Shown: one piece after another, positions 56,249 through 64,000 of the stretch
Numbering within the stretch: position 1 is the stretch's first letter
How the letters are laid out: every line of letters begins with the position of its first letter
DNA from: an uncultured Eubacteriaceae bacterium
Lineage (GTDB): Bacteria; Bacillota; Clostridia; Lachnospirales; CAG-274
DNA: 64,000 nucleotides
Assembly: GCA_947086655.1 (NCBI GenBank)
Contig: CAMTZM010000001.1
Location: 62,001-126,000, forward strand
Direction: 5' to 3'
The notes under the pieces: generated by a model
Told to the model about the DNA's origin: nothing
The model's database searches: none
What the model saw: only the letters and a program-made list of their open reading frames with translations
Position numbers and translations under genes: made by a program

Positions 56249-57224
56249 TTTTCTTTACCTCCCCGAATATTTTTGGTTTAGTGTATCTATCTATAAGAGG
56301 TACAGCAAGATTCATTAAAAGTATTGAATATGAAACGCCTTCAGGATAGCTTCCATACGACCTTATAAGTGCTGTCAAAACTCCGCATCCAAATCCCATT
56401 ATTAATTGTCCTAAAGGTGTAACAGGAGATGAAGAATAGTCCGTTGCCATAAAAAACGCACCAAGCATAAGACCTCCTATTAATAATTCATATAAAGGAG
56501 TACGTCCGAAAAACCATGAGAGTATAAATACAGTTAATATATATGTAACAGGTATTCTCCATGAAATAACACGGCGGACAAGAAGATAAATACCTCCTAT
56601 AATAAGTGCAATTGCACATGTCTCACCTATACAGCCTCCTATATTTCCAGAAAGAGCATCTATGTAGTCACTTATTTCGGGTATAAAAGCGCCTTCATTT
56701 AACCTTGAGAGAGGAGTAGCATTTGATACAGCATCAGCAAGAGAGGTTGCTTTTGCAACAGTATCTGAATTAGCAAATAAACCCGTTGGCGAAGTGAAAT
56801 TTGTCATAGGAGTTGGGTATGATGCTAAAAGAAAAGCACGTGCTGCTAAAGCTGGATTTATAAAATTTTGACCTAAGCCTCCAAAAAGTTGTTTTGCCAC
56901 TATTATAGCGAAAAACGCACCTACAATCGGCAGCCAAAAAGGTATTTCAACAGGAAGATTCATAGCAAGCAAAAGTCCTGTAACTGCTGCTGATAAATCT
57001 GTTATAGTTATACTTTTCTTTGTTATTTTTTGAAAAGCTGCTTCAAAAAATATGCTTGATGCAATTGATATAGCTATTATAAGCAAAGCTTTTATTCCAA
57101 AGTACCAAATTCCCATTAACGCCGCCGGAGTCAATGCTATTAAAACGTCACGCATTATAGATTGTATAGAATCCTTTGAACGTATATGGGGTGTTGATGA
57201 AACGATTAATTTTGTATTTTCCAT
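56238..57224 (-). CDS. rnfD: Rnf complex subunit D (covalent FMN)
   Basis: 328 residues, about nine or ten helices. FMN-attachment region DAVSNATPLSRL at about residue 165; QNFINPALAARAFL and CGVLTALIRSYGSYPEGVSY are conserved. Overlaps rnfG by 11 bp. Confidence 0.95.
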   Translation of the reverse strand: MENTKLIVSSTPHIRSKDSIQSIMRDVLIALTPAALMGIWYFGIKALLIIAISIASSIFFEAAFQKITKKSITITDLSAAVTGLLLAMNLPVEIPFWLPIVGAFFAIIVAKQLFGGLGQNFINPALAARAFLLASYPTPMTNFTSPTGLFANSDTVAKATSLADAVSNATPLSRLNEGAFIPEISDYIDALSGNIGGCIGETCAIALIIGGIYLLVRRVISWRIPVTYILTVFILSWFFGRTPLYELLIGGLMLGAFFMATDYSSSPVTPLGQLIMGFGCGVLTALIRSYGSYPEGVSYSILLMNLAVPLIDRYTKPKIFGEVKKNDK

Positions 57225-57238
57225 TTTCAGTCCTCCAT

Positions 57239-58567
57239 TTATTTCTTTTTCTTCATAGCCATTACATTACGTTTGGCGGTTCTTATAGACTGGGCAAGGT
57301 GACGTTTTGCCGGACATATATACGAACATGAGCCGCATTCTATACAGTCAAGTCCGTGATGTTTCTCAAAGCTTTCCATATCGTCTGCCATAATATCGCT
57401 GTTAAGCTCTAAAGGCATTAATCCCATAGGACAATGTTCAACACATTTTCCGCAGCGAATGCAGTTATTTTCGGGAGGAAGTACAGCCGCTTTTTCTGTA
57501 AAGCAAAGTATAGCTGATGATGTTTTTATAATAGGTATATCAAGAGAATATACAGCTACACCCATCATAGGCCCTCCGGCTATAACTTTTGCCGGTTCTT
57601 CTTTAAAGCCGCCGGTTGCCTCTATAAAATCTTTAAAACTCATTCCAAGGCGTACTTGATAGTTACCAGGGCATTTTACGGCGTCTCCAGATAAAGTGAC
57701 AATACGGCGCATAAGAGGTCTGTCTTTAGCAACCGCTCTTTCAATAGCAAGTACAGTATCTACATTGTCAACTATACAGCCTACATCTGCCGGAAGTCCG
57801 CCGGAAGGCACTTGACGGCCTGTTACTGCATCAATCATCTGTTTTTCAGAGCCTTGAGGATATTTTGTTAATACGCTTACAACTTCAATTTTGCTGTTTC
57901 CTTCAGATGATTTTGTAAGTGCAGCTATGGCGTCAGGTTTATTTGTCTCAACAGCTATAATTCCTTTAGCGTTTGGATGCAGAGTTAATAATATTTCAAG
58001 ACCTTTTATTACTCTGTCAGTTTTTTCTATAAGAACCCTATGGTCTGTTGTTAAATAAGGCTCACATTCAGCAGCGTTTAAAATTATAGTGTCTATTTTC
58101 TTTTCTTTAGGCGGGTTTTGTTTTATATGTGTAGGAAAACCAGCGCCTCCTAATCCTACTATTCCGGCTTCTTTTATTTTTTCAAGTATTTTTTCACGTG
58201 AGAAAGATGCATAGCTAGTGTCTTTTCCAAGTGAAGGATGTTCCTCAAATAAACCGTCGTTTTCAATTATAATTGAATTGCACATTGTCCCAGATGGGGT
58301 AAGCATTGGCTTTATATCTGTTACAGTGCCGGATACCGATGAATGTATAGGCGCAGAAAACGCTGCCGAAGAATCGGCAATTTTTTGTCCAAGAAGAACT
58401 CTGTCCCCTTTTTTAACAAGAGATTCACATGGAGCGCCTATGTGCTGACTTAAAGGTATAGTCATTAATAAGCCTTTATCAGGCATAAGTATTTTGATTG
58501 GCGACCAATCCGTATAGGATTTTGAATCTGGGGGATGAATACCTCTTTTAAATGTAAGAGTCCTCAT
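57239..58567 (-). CDS. rnfC: Rnf complex subunit C (NADH site)
   Basis: 442 residues. Starts MRTLTFKRGIHPPDSKSYT. A Gly-rich NADH/FMN-binding region (GLGGAGFPTHIK) lies at about residue 137, ILNAAECEPYLTTDHR follows, and two 4Fe-4S motifs (CIRCGKCVEHCPMG, CIECGSCSYICP) are near the C-terminus. First gene of the operon. Confidence 0.95.
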   Translation of the reverse strand: MRTLTFKRGIHPPDSKSYTDWSPIKILMPDKGLLMTIPLSQHIGAPCESLVKKGDRVLLGQKIADSSAAFSAPIHSSVSGTVTDIKPMLTPSGTMCNSIIIENDGLFEEHPSLGKDTSYASFSREKILEKIKEAGIVGLGGAGFPTHIKQNPPKEKKIDTIILNAAECEPYLTTDHRVLIEKTDRVIKGLEILLTLHPNAKGIIAVETNKPDAIAALTKSSEGNSKIEVVSVLTKYPQGSEKQMIDAVTGRQVPSGGLPADVGCIVDNVDTVLAIERAVAKDRPLMRRIVTLSGDAVKCPGNYQVRLGMSFKDFIEATGGFKEEPAKVIAGGPMMGVAVYSLDIPIIKTSSAILCFTEKAAVLPPENNCIRCGKCVEHCPMGLMPLELNSDIMADDMESFEKHHGLDCIECGSCSYICPAKRHLAQSIRTAKRNVMAMKKKK

Positions 58568-59107
58568 TTTAATACCTCCTATTTTTATTTTTTTTTACAA
58601 GGCATTTTTTAAACGGCTTTAACTTTTGTAAGAAAACACAACATTTTTTTTAAAAATTTTAATTATATAGTATTTCCTATAATTTTATGCACAAGCTTTG
58701 TAGTGTATACCGTCAAAATTACCTCTGACAGTTTTATAAATTTATAAAACCTCTTATACTATATAATAATATATATAAAAAAAAAGTACAAGTTTTGATA
58801 TTAATTAGGCAAAATCTACATATTACGCATTTTGGCTTATTTATGGCTTTTTTTGGGGATTTAAAAAAATTTTTAAAAAAAATAATTTTTATTGATTGAA
58901 TTATGTATGCAGTTTGTTTATAATATAACAAATAGAAACAATGCTTAATATAAAAGCTGAATTGAATTATTGTTTTTTTATAAATTTATTTTTTTTAAGT
59001 TAAAATAACATTTATAAATGTATTTTAACCGTTATATCATTGCCGTTAAATGACGATATAAATAAAAATAAATTCTCGCAGTCTTGACACAGGAGGGAGG
59101 GCAATAA
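58568..59107. other. Divergent intergenic region rnfC / Ig-TPR gene
   Basis: 540 very AT-rich bases. It must hold the rnf promoter; a minus-strand TATAAT-like box is near 58658 but its -35 is unclear. GGTTTTATAAATTTATAAAAC (reverse strand) forms a palindrome near 58732-58752. At 59071, AATTCTCGCAGTCTTGACA repeats the tail of the hairpin element at 42591, without the left arm. No gene supported. Confidence 0.5.
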
Positions 59108-59917
59108 ATGTATAATGTTAATGATTATATAAAGGTAGTTCCAAGCGACCCAAGATTAAAGGATAAAATTCATGTTAATTTTGATAACCCTGAAGATACT
59201 TTGTATTGGTATATAAAGTTTAATATAACTTTAGATGAAAAAACGGTTACAGGTAAAACGGCGACTGTTACCGATGTTAATGGATATATACTTGAGACGG
59301 ATATAAGTTATAATGAAAATACAAATCTTATTGAATTAAGCCCTCTTGAACCGTATGAACAAGACGAGTATTATATATTGACAATTTCAAAAAAAGTTCA
59401 CTCAAAGTCTGGAAACGGTTTAAAAAAAGATATAAATATTTTGTTTAAATTAAAAAATAATGTTATTTCGGAATATAAAATTCTTCCACCAAATGTAAAA
59501 GTTCCAAAGCCGATAAAAAGAAATAAAAGTGCACCGCCGCCGAATACAAGGGTTTATTCATTTGATAAGGAAATAGAAAAATCGGGAAATAGGGCCGAGT
59601 TTTTTCCGTCGGCAAGTATTTTGATTAACCCAATTGTAGGTGGAATAGGGCTTATTGCCGTTGTTTTAAGTATGGTTTTTCAAAGTAAAATTTTTCTTTT
59701 TATAAGCGGAGTAGTAACTGTTTTGGGAGTAGCTCATATAATAGCTCAAATAGCAAGCAGAAAGTTTAGGTCTAATTATATTTATAATAAAGGTGTGCGT
59801 AAATTTAAAAAGGAAAAGTATTTGAAGGCGGAAAGATGTTTTGAAAAGGCGCTTTTGCTTAATCCTGATAATGAATACGCCGAATATGCGAAAAATAAAC
59901 TTGTATTTTATAAATAG
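59108..59917 (+). CDS. Ig-like/TPR membrane protein of unknown function
   Basis: 269 residues. The first 120 look like a bacterial Ig-like (SbsA-type) fold: VNFDNPEDTLYW, LSPLEPYEQDEYYILTISKKV. Then come a Pro/Lys-rich linker (VPKPIKRNKSAPPP), two membrane helices (about 175-215) and a C-terminal TPR-like unit (YNKGVRKFKKEKYLKAERCF, KALLLNPDNEYA). GGAGGGAGG ribosome site. The combination is not one I can name. Precedes rel by 100 bp. Confidence 0.6.
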   Translation: MYNVNDYIKVVPSDPRLKDKIHVNFDNPEDTLYWYIKFNITLDEKTVTGKTATVTDVNGYILETDISYNENTNLIELSPLEPYEQDEYYILTISKKVHSKSGNGLKKDINILFKLKNNVISEYKILPPNVKVPKPIKRNKSAPPPNTRVYSFDKEIEKSGNRAEFFPSASILINPIVGGIGLIAVVLSMVFQSKIFLFISGVVTVLGVAHIIAQIASRKFRSNYIYNKGVRKFKKEKYLKAERCFEKALLLNPDNEYAEYAKNKLVFYK

Positions 59918-60022
59918 ATGAAAAAGTTTTCTTAAAGAAAATATATATAAAATATAGAAAAACGCTTATTAATTAATATAAAAGAGTTGTTGTTTTTATT
60001 TTATATGATAAGGGATGATATT

Positions 60023-62248
60023 ATGGAATATCAATATTTATATGATGAGTTAATTGAAAAAATTAAAAAATACCACCCGTCAAATGATTTTTCAATGGTT
60101 GAAAAGGCATATCTTTTAGCCGTAAAAGCTCATGGAAATCAAAGGAGAAAATCAGGCGAGCCTTATATTATACATCCTCTTTCTGTGGCTGTTATTTTGG
60201 CGGAACTTGAACTTGATATGGAATCGATAGTTGCGGGAGTTCTTCATGATGTTGTTGAGGATACAAAATACTCATGCGATGATATTACAGCTATGTTTAA
60301 CGAGGAAGTTACATTGCTTGTTGATGGAGTTACAAAGCTTGAAAAAATAGAATATTCCTCAAAAGAGGAAATGCAGGCTGAAAATTATAGAAAAATGTTT
60401 TTGGCAATGGCAAAAGATATAAGAGTTATACTTATAAAAATTGCGGACAGACTTCATAATATGAGAACTCTTAAATATATGACACTTGAAAAGCAAAAAG
60501 AAAAGGCTCAGGAAACCCTTGATATATATGCTCCTCTTGCTAATAGACTGGGTATTTCTAAAATAAAAACGGAACTTGAGGATTTATCTCTTAGATATCT
60601 TGAACCGGAAGCTTATTACGATCTTGCCGATAAAATTAAAAGAAAGCAAAGCGAACGTGAGGCTTATGTTCAAAGTATAATTGATGAATTAAACGAAAAG
60701 TGCAGTGACGCCGGAATAGATTGCGAGATAAGCGGAAGGCCAAAGCATTTTTTCAGTATTTATAAAAAAATGCAGAATCAGAATAAAACGCTTGACCAGA
60801 TATACGACTTATTTGCAGTAAGAGTAATTGTTGACACAGTACGTGACTGTTATGGAGTTTTGGGTATTGTTCATGAAATGTACACACCTATTCCAAATCG
60901 TTTTAAGGATTATATAGCTATGCCAAAGGCTAATAGATATCAATCTTTGCATAATACTCTTATAGGGCCGGAGGGTGAGCCGTTTGAAGTGCAGATACGT
61001 ACATGGGAAATGCATCGTATTGCCGAATATGGTATTGCGGCACATTGGAAGTATAAAGAGGGAAAAACAGGAATAAGCAAAGATGACGCTGAAGAAGCAA
61101 AAATGTCATGGCTTAGACAGATTCTTGAATGGCAAAGAGAAATGTCAGACAATAAAGAGTTTATGGACACAATTAAAAATGATTTTGATGCTTTTAGAGA
61201 TAATGTATACTGTTTCAGCCCGTCAGGAGAGGTAAAATCACTTCCAAGAGGTTCTACACCTATTGACTTTGCGTATTCAATACACAGCGCAGTTGGAAAT
61301 ACTATGATAAGTGCAAGAGCAAATGGAAAAATAGTAACTTTTGATTATGAAATACAAGACGGAGACAGAATTGAAATACTTACCTCTCAAAATTCAAGAG
61401 GACCAAGTATGGATTGGCTGAAATTTGTTAAAAGTTCTCAGGCTAAAAGCAAAATAAACCAGTGGTTTAAAAAAGTAAATAAAGAAGAAAACATAGTAAG
61501 AGGGAAAGAACTTATTGAAAAAGAAGCAAAGAAAAAAGGAATAAGCCTTTCTGAACTATTAACTGCTGATAGAATGAGAAGTTTGCTTGAAAGATACGGT
61601 TTTAGGGACTGGAATTCTATTTGTGCAGCCGTAGGGCATGGAGGATTAAAGGAAGGGCAGATTTTAAACAGGCTTATTGAGGAATATAAAAGCGAAAATA
61701 GAAAGAAAAACAGTTTAGAAGATATTTTAAAACAAGTAATGCAAAATTCTGATAATATAAATATTTCAGAAATTAGAGATAATAAAAGCAAAAGTGAAAT
61801 TATAATAGAGGGAGTAGGAGATATACCTGTAAGGTATTCAAGATGCTGCAATCCTGTTCCGGGAGATGAGGTAGTTGGGTTTATAACAAGAGGCAGAGGA
61901 GTTTCTATACATCGTACCGATTGTATAAATATAATAAATCTTAGTGAAGATGAAAGACATCGTATTATGGATGCACGCTGGAATTTAAGCGCTGATAAAA
62001 ATGACAGAAAATCATTTGCCGCTGAAATACGAGTTAGAGGAAACAATAGAACAGGAATTTTTGCTGATATTTCTCAAGTTGTTTCAAAAGAAGAACTTCC
62101 AATTAGAAGTATAAACGGAAGGACGGTTAAAAATGAGGCAATTATTGATATTATAGTAAGTATAAATGATAAAAATGAACTTGAAACGCTTTTTAAAAAA
62201 TTGTATAATATTTCAGGCGTAAACGATATAGAAAGGGTTACGACTTAA
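60023..62248 (+). CDS. rel: Bifunctional (p)ppGpp synthetase/hydrolase Rel
   Basis: 741 residues. HD hydrolase domain (RKSGEPYIIHP, HDVVEDT about 75, ADRLHNMRTL), synthetase domain (YDLFAVRVIVD, PNRFKDYIAMPK, YQSLHNTLIGP, EVQIRTWEMHRIAEYGIAAHW), TGS (FSPSGEVKSLPRGSTPIDFA), a conserved-Cys domain (YSRCCNPVPGDEVVGF) and a C-terminal ACT. Both active sites look intact. ATG 60023 preferred, with AAGGGA upstream; the open frame extends 12 codons. Heads rel-dtd-MBL-hemZ. Confidence 0.95.
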   Translation: MEYQYLYDELIEKIKKYHPSNDFSMVEKAYLLAVKAHGNQRRKSGEPYIIHPLSVAVILAELELDMESIVAGVLHDVVEDTKYSCDDITAMFNEEVTLLVDGVTKLEKIEYSSKEEMQAENYRKMFLAMAKDIRVILIKIADRLHNMRTLKYMTLEKQKEKAQETLDIYAPLANRLGISKIKTELEDLSLRYLEPEAYYDLADKIKRKQSEREAYVQSIIDELNEKCSDAGIDCEISGRPKHFFSIYKKMQNQNKTLDQIYDLFAVRVIVDTVRDCYGVLGIVHEMYTPIPNRFKDYIAMPKANRYQSLHNTLIGPEGEPFEVQIRTWEMHRIAEYGIAAHWKYKEGKTGISKDDAEEAKMSWLRQILEWQREMSDNKEFMDTIKNDFDAFRDNVYCFSPSGEVKSLPRGSTPIDFAYSIHSAVGNTMISARANGKIVTFDYEIQDGDRIEILTSQNSRGPSMDWLKFVKSSQAKSKINQWFKKVNKEENIVRGKELIEKEAKKKGISLSELLTADRMRSLLERYGFRDWNSICAAVGHGGLKEGQILNRLIEEYKSENRKKNSLEDILKQVMQNSDNINISEIRDNKSKSEIIIEGVGDIPVRYSRCCNPVPGDEVVGFITRGRGVSIHRTDCINIINLSEDERHRIMDARWNLSADKNDRKSFAAEIRVRGNNRTGIFADISQVVSKEELPIRSINGRTVKNEAIIDIIVSINDKNELETLFKKLYNISGVNDIERVTT

Positions 62249-62250
62249 TT

Positions 62251-62700
62251 ATGAGAGCAGTGCTGCAAAGAGTTGAGAGCGGATATGTTTCTATAAATAA
62301 TATTAAAACAGGCTGTATAGAAAAAGGTATTGTCGTTTTAGTTGGTTTTAATGCTGATGACGATGAAACAGCTTTTAATTATATTATTGACAAGATTACC
62401 AATTTAAGAATTTTTGGGGACGAAAATGGAAAAATGAATTTGTCTGTAAAAGATATAAACGCAGGTTTGCTTATTATTCCTAATTTTACACTGTATTCAG
62501 ATGCAAGAAAAGGCAGACGGCCAAATTTTTCTTTAGGCGCATCTCCAGAAAAAGCTGAAAAAATGTTTGATAAATTTATTGATATGCTTAGAAAAAACTT
62601 TGAAAATGTTCAAACAGGTGTTTTTAAAGCCGATATGAAAGTTTTTCTTATTAATGACGGACCTGTCACTATTCTTTTGGATAGTGACAGGAATTTTTAA
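62251..62700 (+). CDS. dtd: D-aminoacyl-tRNA deacylase
   Basis: 149 residues. MRAVLQRVESGYVSI, KGRRPNFSLGASPE and the Gly-cisPro motif NDGPVTI identify DTD, which hydrolyses D-amino acids from tRNA. The usual SQFTL motif reads PNFTL at residues 76-80. Starts 2 bp after the rel stop, so it is translationally coupled. Confidence 0.92.
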   Translation: MRAVLQRVESGYVSINNIKTGCIEKGIVVLVGFNADDDETAFNYIIDKITNLRIFGDENGKMNLSVKDINAGLLIIPNFTLYSDARKGRRPNFSLGASPEKAEKMFDKFIDMLRKNFENVQTGVFKADMKVFLINDGPVTILLDSDRNF

Positions 62701-62715
62701 AAAGGGTGAATTATT

Positions 62716-63339
62716 TTGAGAATAAAAACATTTATTGTTTCTGATATGGATACAAACGGTTATATTGTATTTGATGAAATTACAAAGGATACTGTTATAA
62801 TAGACCCTGGCGCAGAGGGAAATAAATTTATTGATTTTATTGAAAATGAGGGTTTAAAGCCGCATGCCGTTATTTTAACACATGCGCATTTTGACCATAT
62901 TGGAGCTGTTAGCGAAATTAAAAAACATTTTAATATTCCTTTAATGGTTTGTTTAGGTGAAGAACAAGTACTTGAAAATAAAAACATAAATATGTCATCT
63001 GTTTATTCAGAACCTATTGAACTTAAAGCCGATAGGATTTTTAATGATGGTGAGAATATTTCTTTAGGTTCTCTTTTGTTTAAAGTTATTATAACTCCGG
63101 GACATACTCCGGGGGGAGGCTGTTTTTATTTTGAGAAAGAAAAAGTTTTATTTTCGGGAGATACTTTGTTTTATATGTCTGTTGGAAGAAGTGACTTTTT
63201 GCTTGGAAGTGAGTCGGATTTAATAAATTCAATTAAAAATAAACTTATGATTCTTCCGGACGATGTGGAGGTTTTCAGCGGACATGGACCTAAAACATCA
63301 ATAGGCTATGAAAGAAAAAATAATTTTTTTATTAGATAG
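62716..63339 (+). CDS. Metallo-beta-lactamase-fold hydrolase (glyoxalase II-like)
   Basis: 207 residues. Metal motif THAHFDH (about residue 57), GHTPGG, SGDTLF and GHGPKT, typical of the YqgX/GloB-like family. It begins at TTG 62716 with AAAGGG upstream. The conserved order rel-dtd-MBL-hemZ is common in Clostridia. Confidence 0.88.
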   Translation: MRIKTFIVSDMDTNGYIVFDEITKDTVIIDPGAEGNKFIDFIENEGLKPHAVILTHAHFDHIGAVSEIKKHFNIPLMVCLGEEQVLENKNINMSSVYSEPIELKADRIFNDGENISLGSLLFKVIITPGHTPGGGCFYFEKEKVLFSGDTLFYMSVGRSDFLLGSESDLINSIKNKLMILPDDVEVFSGHGPKTSIGYERKNNFFIR

Positions 63340-63373
63340 ATTTATTTAAAATAAGATGAAAAGGTTGAAGAAT

Positions 63374-64000
63374 ATGTATTATGTTTTGAAAGGGCATATG
63401 TTTGAAGATGAAGTACAATCAATGATTCAGCTTTTTTTTATTAATAAAAGTTTTAGTGTTTCAGAATGTATTGTAAATGATGGAATGTGTGTTGTAAGTA
63501 CTTATAAAGATAACTGCTGTATAGCTGATATATATGATAATGGAGTTTTTTGTTTTAGTGAAAGAGAGAAAACTCATAATGATGATATAAAGGAAATAAA
63601 AAGATGTATTAAGATTAGTTTATATAAGGTTTTTAAAAATATTACAGGTTTTGAAATGCCATGGGGTATATTAACAGGAGTAAGGCCATGCAAGAGAGTG
63701 CATGATATGCAGAAAGAAGGGCATAAAAGCGATTTTATAAAAAAGACGCTTAAAGAAGGGTATTTTGTTTCAGATAAAAAAATAAGCCTTGTAATGGAAG
63801 TTGCTGAAAATGAGAAAAAAGTATTATCTGAAAATAATAAAAATAAAGTCAGTGTTTATATTGGTATTCCATTTTGTGTTTCAAAATGTCTTTATTGTTC
63901 TTTTACATCTTATACAGTCGGGCAATATAAAAATAAAATTGATGATTATTTAAAAGCTTTATATAAAGAGATGGAATTTGTTTCCAAATATATAAAAAAC
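63374..64000 (+). CDS. hemZ: Coproporphyrinogen III oxidase-like radical SAM protein HemZ (partial)
   Basis: N-terminal 209 codons, running off the right edge. MPWGILTGVRPCKRVH and the radical SAM motif CVSKCLYC within IGIPFCVSKCLYCSFTSY match HemZ. Start at ATG 63374 preceded by AAAAGGTTGAAG. HemZ oxidises coproporphyrinogen without oxygen, or is a related radical SAM enzyme. Confidence 0.88.
   Translation, partial: MYYVLKGHMFEDEVQSMIQLFFINKSFSVSECIVNDGMCVVSTYKDNCCIADIYDNGVFCFSEREKTHNDDIKEIKRCIKISLYKVFKNITGFEMPWGILTGVRPCKRVHDMQKEGHKSDFIKKTLKEGYFVSDKKISLVMEVAENEKKVLSENNKNKVSVYIGIPFCVSKCLYCSFTSYTVGQYKNKIDDYLKALYKEMEFVSKYIKN

Noticed and set aside
58734-58931. Minus-strand 65-codon ORF upstream of rnfC
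   Set aside because: Extremely AT-rich low-complexity translation, no ribosome site, lies in a promoter region.

Overview
This 64 kb window is chromosomal DNA from a very AT-rich, Gram-positive, anaerobic member of the Clostridia. The best guess is a spore-forming Lachnospirales-type organism. Evidence: an Rnf complex in rnfCDGEAB order, clostridial-type fused PurL, HemZ, a spore-photoproduct-lyase-type radical SAM gene, strong GGAGG ribosome sites and many intrinsic terminators. No rRNA, tRNA or CRISPR array was seen. The genus is inference only.

Layout. 1-7.7 kb (minus): cell-shape and division cluster mreB-mreC-mreD-mrdA-minC-minD-minE-rodA, with an extra 50-codon ORF before rodA that carries a RodA/FtsW signature. 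8.3-14 kb (plus): aat, tgt, purL and a 30-residue membrane peptide. 14-21 kb: gap, trxB, a MATE pump, glgB, rpsU-yqeY. 21-24 kb: an aconitase-family hydratase and a convergent single-domain RelA/SpoT-type HD protein. 24-28 kb: alpha/beta hydrolase, membrane-anchored Mur ligase, Ddl. 28-34 kb: iron alcohol dehydrogenase, a second MATE pump behind a structured leader resembling the guanidine-IV (mepA) motif, larE, larC, and a ferredoxin-fused aldo/keto reductase.

34.7-38.1 kb is the most unusual region. A 1.9 kb element carrying a serine recombinase splits a Cys/Asn-rich gene in two. The halves join in frame at a shared 8-bp core (AGGRGCTG) into a 133-codon gene, and the element ends can be rebuilt into an attP-like site with inverted TACTTCC/GGAAGTA arms. 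This is the architecture of skin-type intervening elements that are excised during sporulation, although a simple mobile insertion is also possible.

38.3-44.6 kb is a signalling block: a REC-HD-GYP protein with a degenerate HD dyad, a lone receiver, and two paralogous hybrid kinases, the second with substitutions in kinase motifs. 44.6-50.7 kb: M18 aminopeptidase, PsiE-like protein, AraC regulator divergent from a GH43 glycosidase, and a CPA1 antiporter. Next comes a 270-bp non-coding element of consecutive hairpins bracketed by identical 25-bp palindromic repeats. 51-53.6 kb (minus): nucleoside phosphorylase-like, SPL-family and SDR genes packed as one operon. 53.7-58.6 kb (minus): rnfCDGEAB. 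59.1-64 kb (plus): an Ig-like/TPR membrane protein, then rel-dtd-MBL-hemZ, the last cut by the window edge.

Together the genes cover envelope growth, tRNA modification, glycolysis, redox and Rnf-based energy conservation, stringent response and export. The accessory features are concentrated at 29.3-29.6, 34.7-38.1 and 50.7-51.1 kb.
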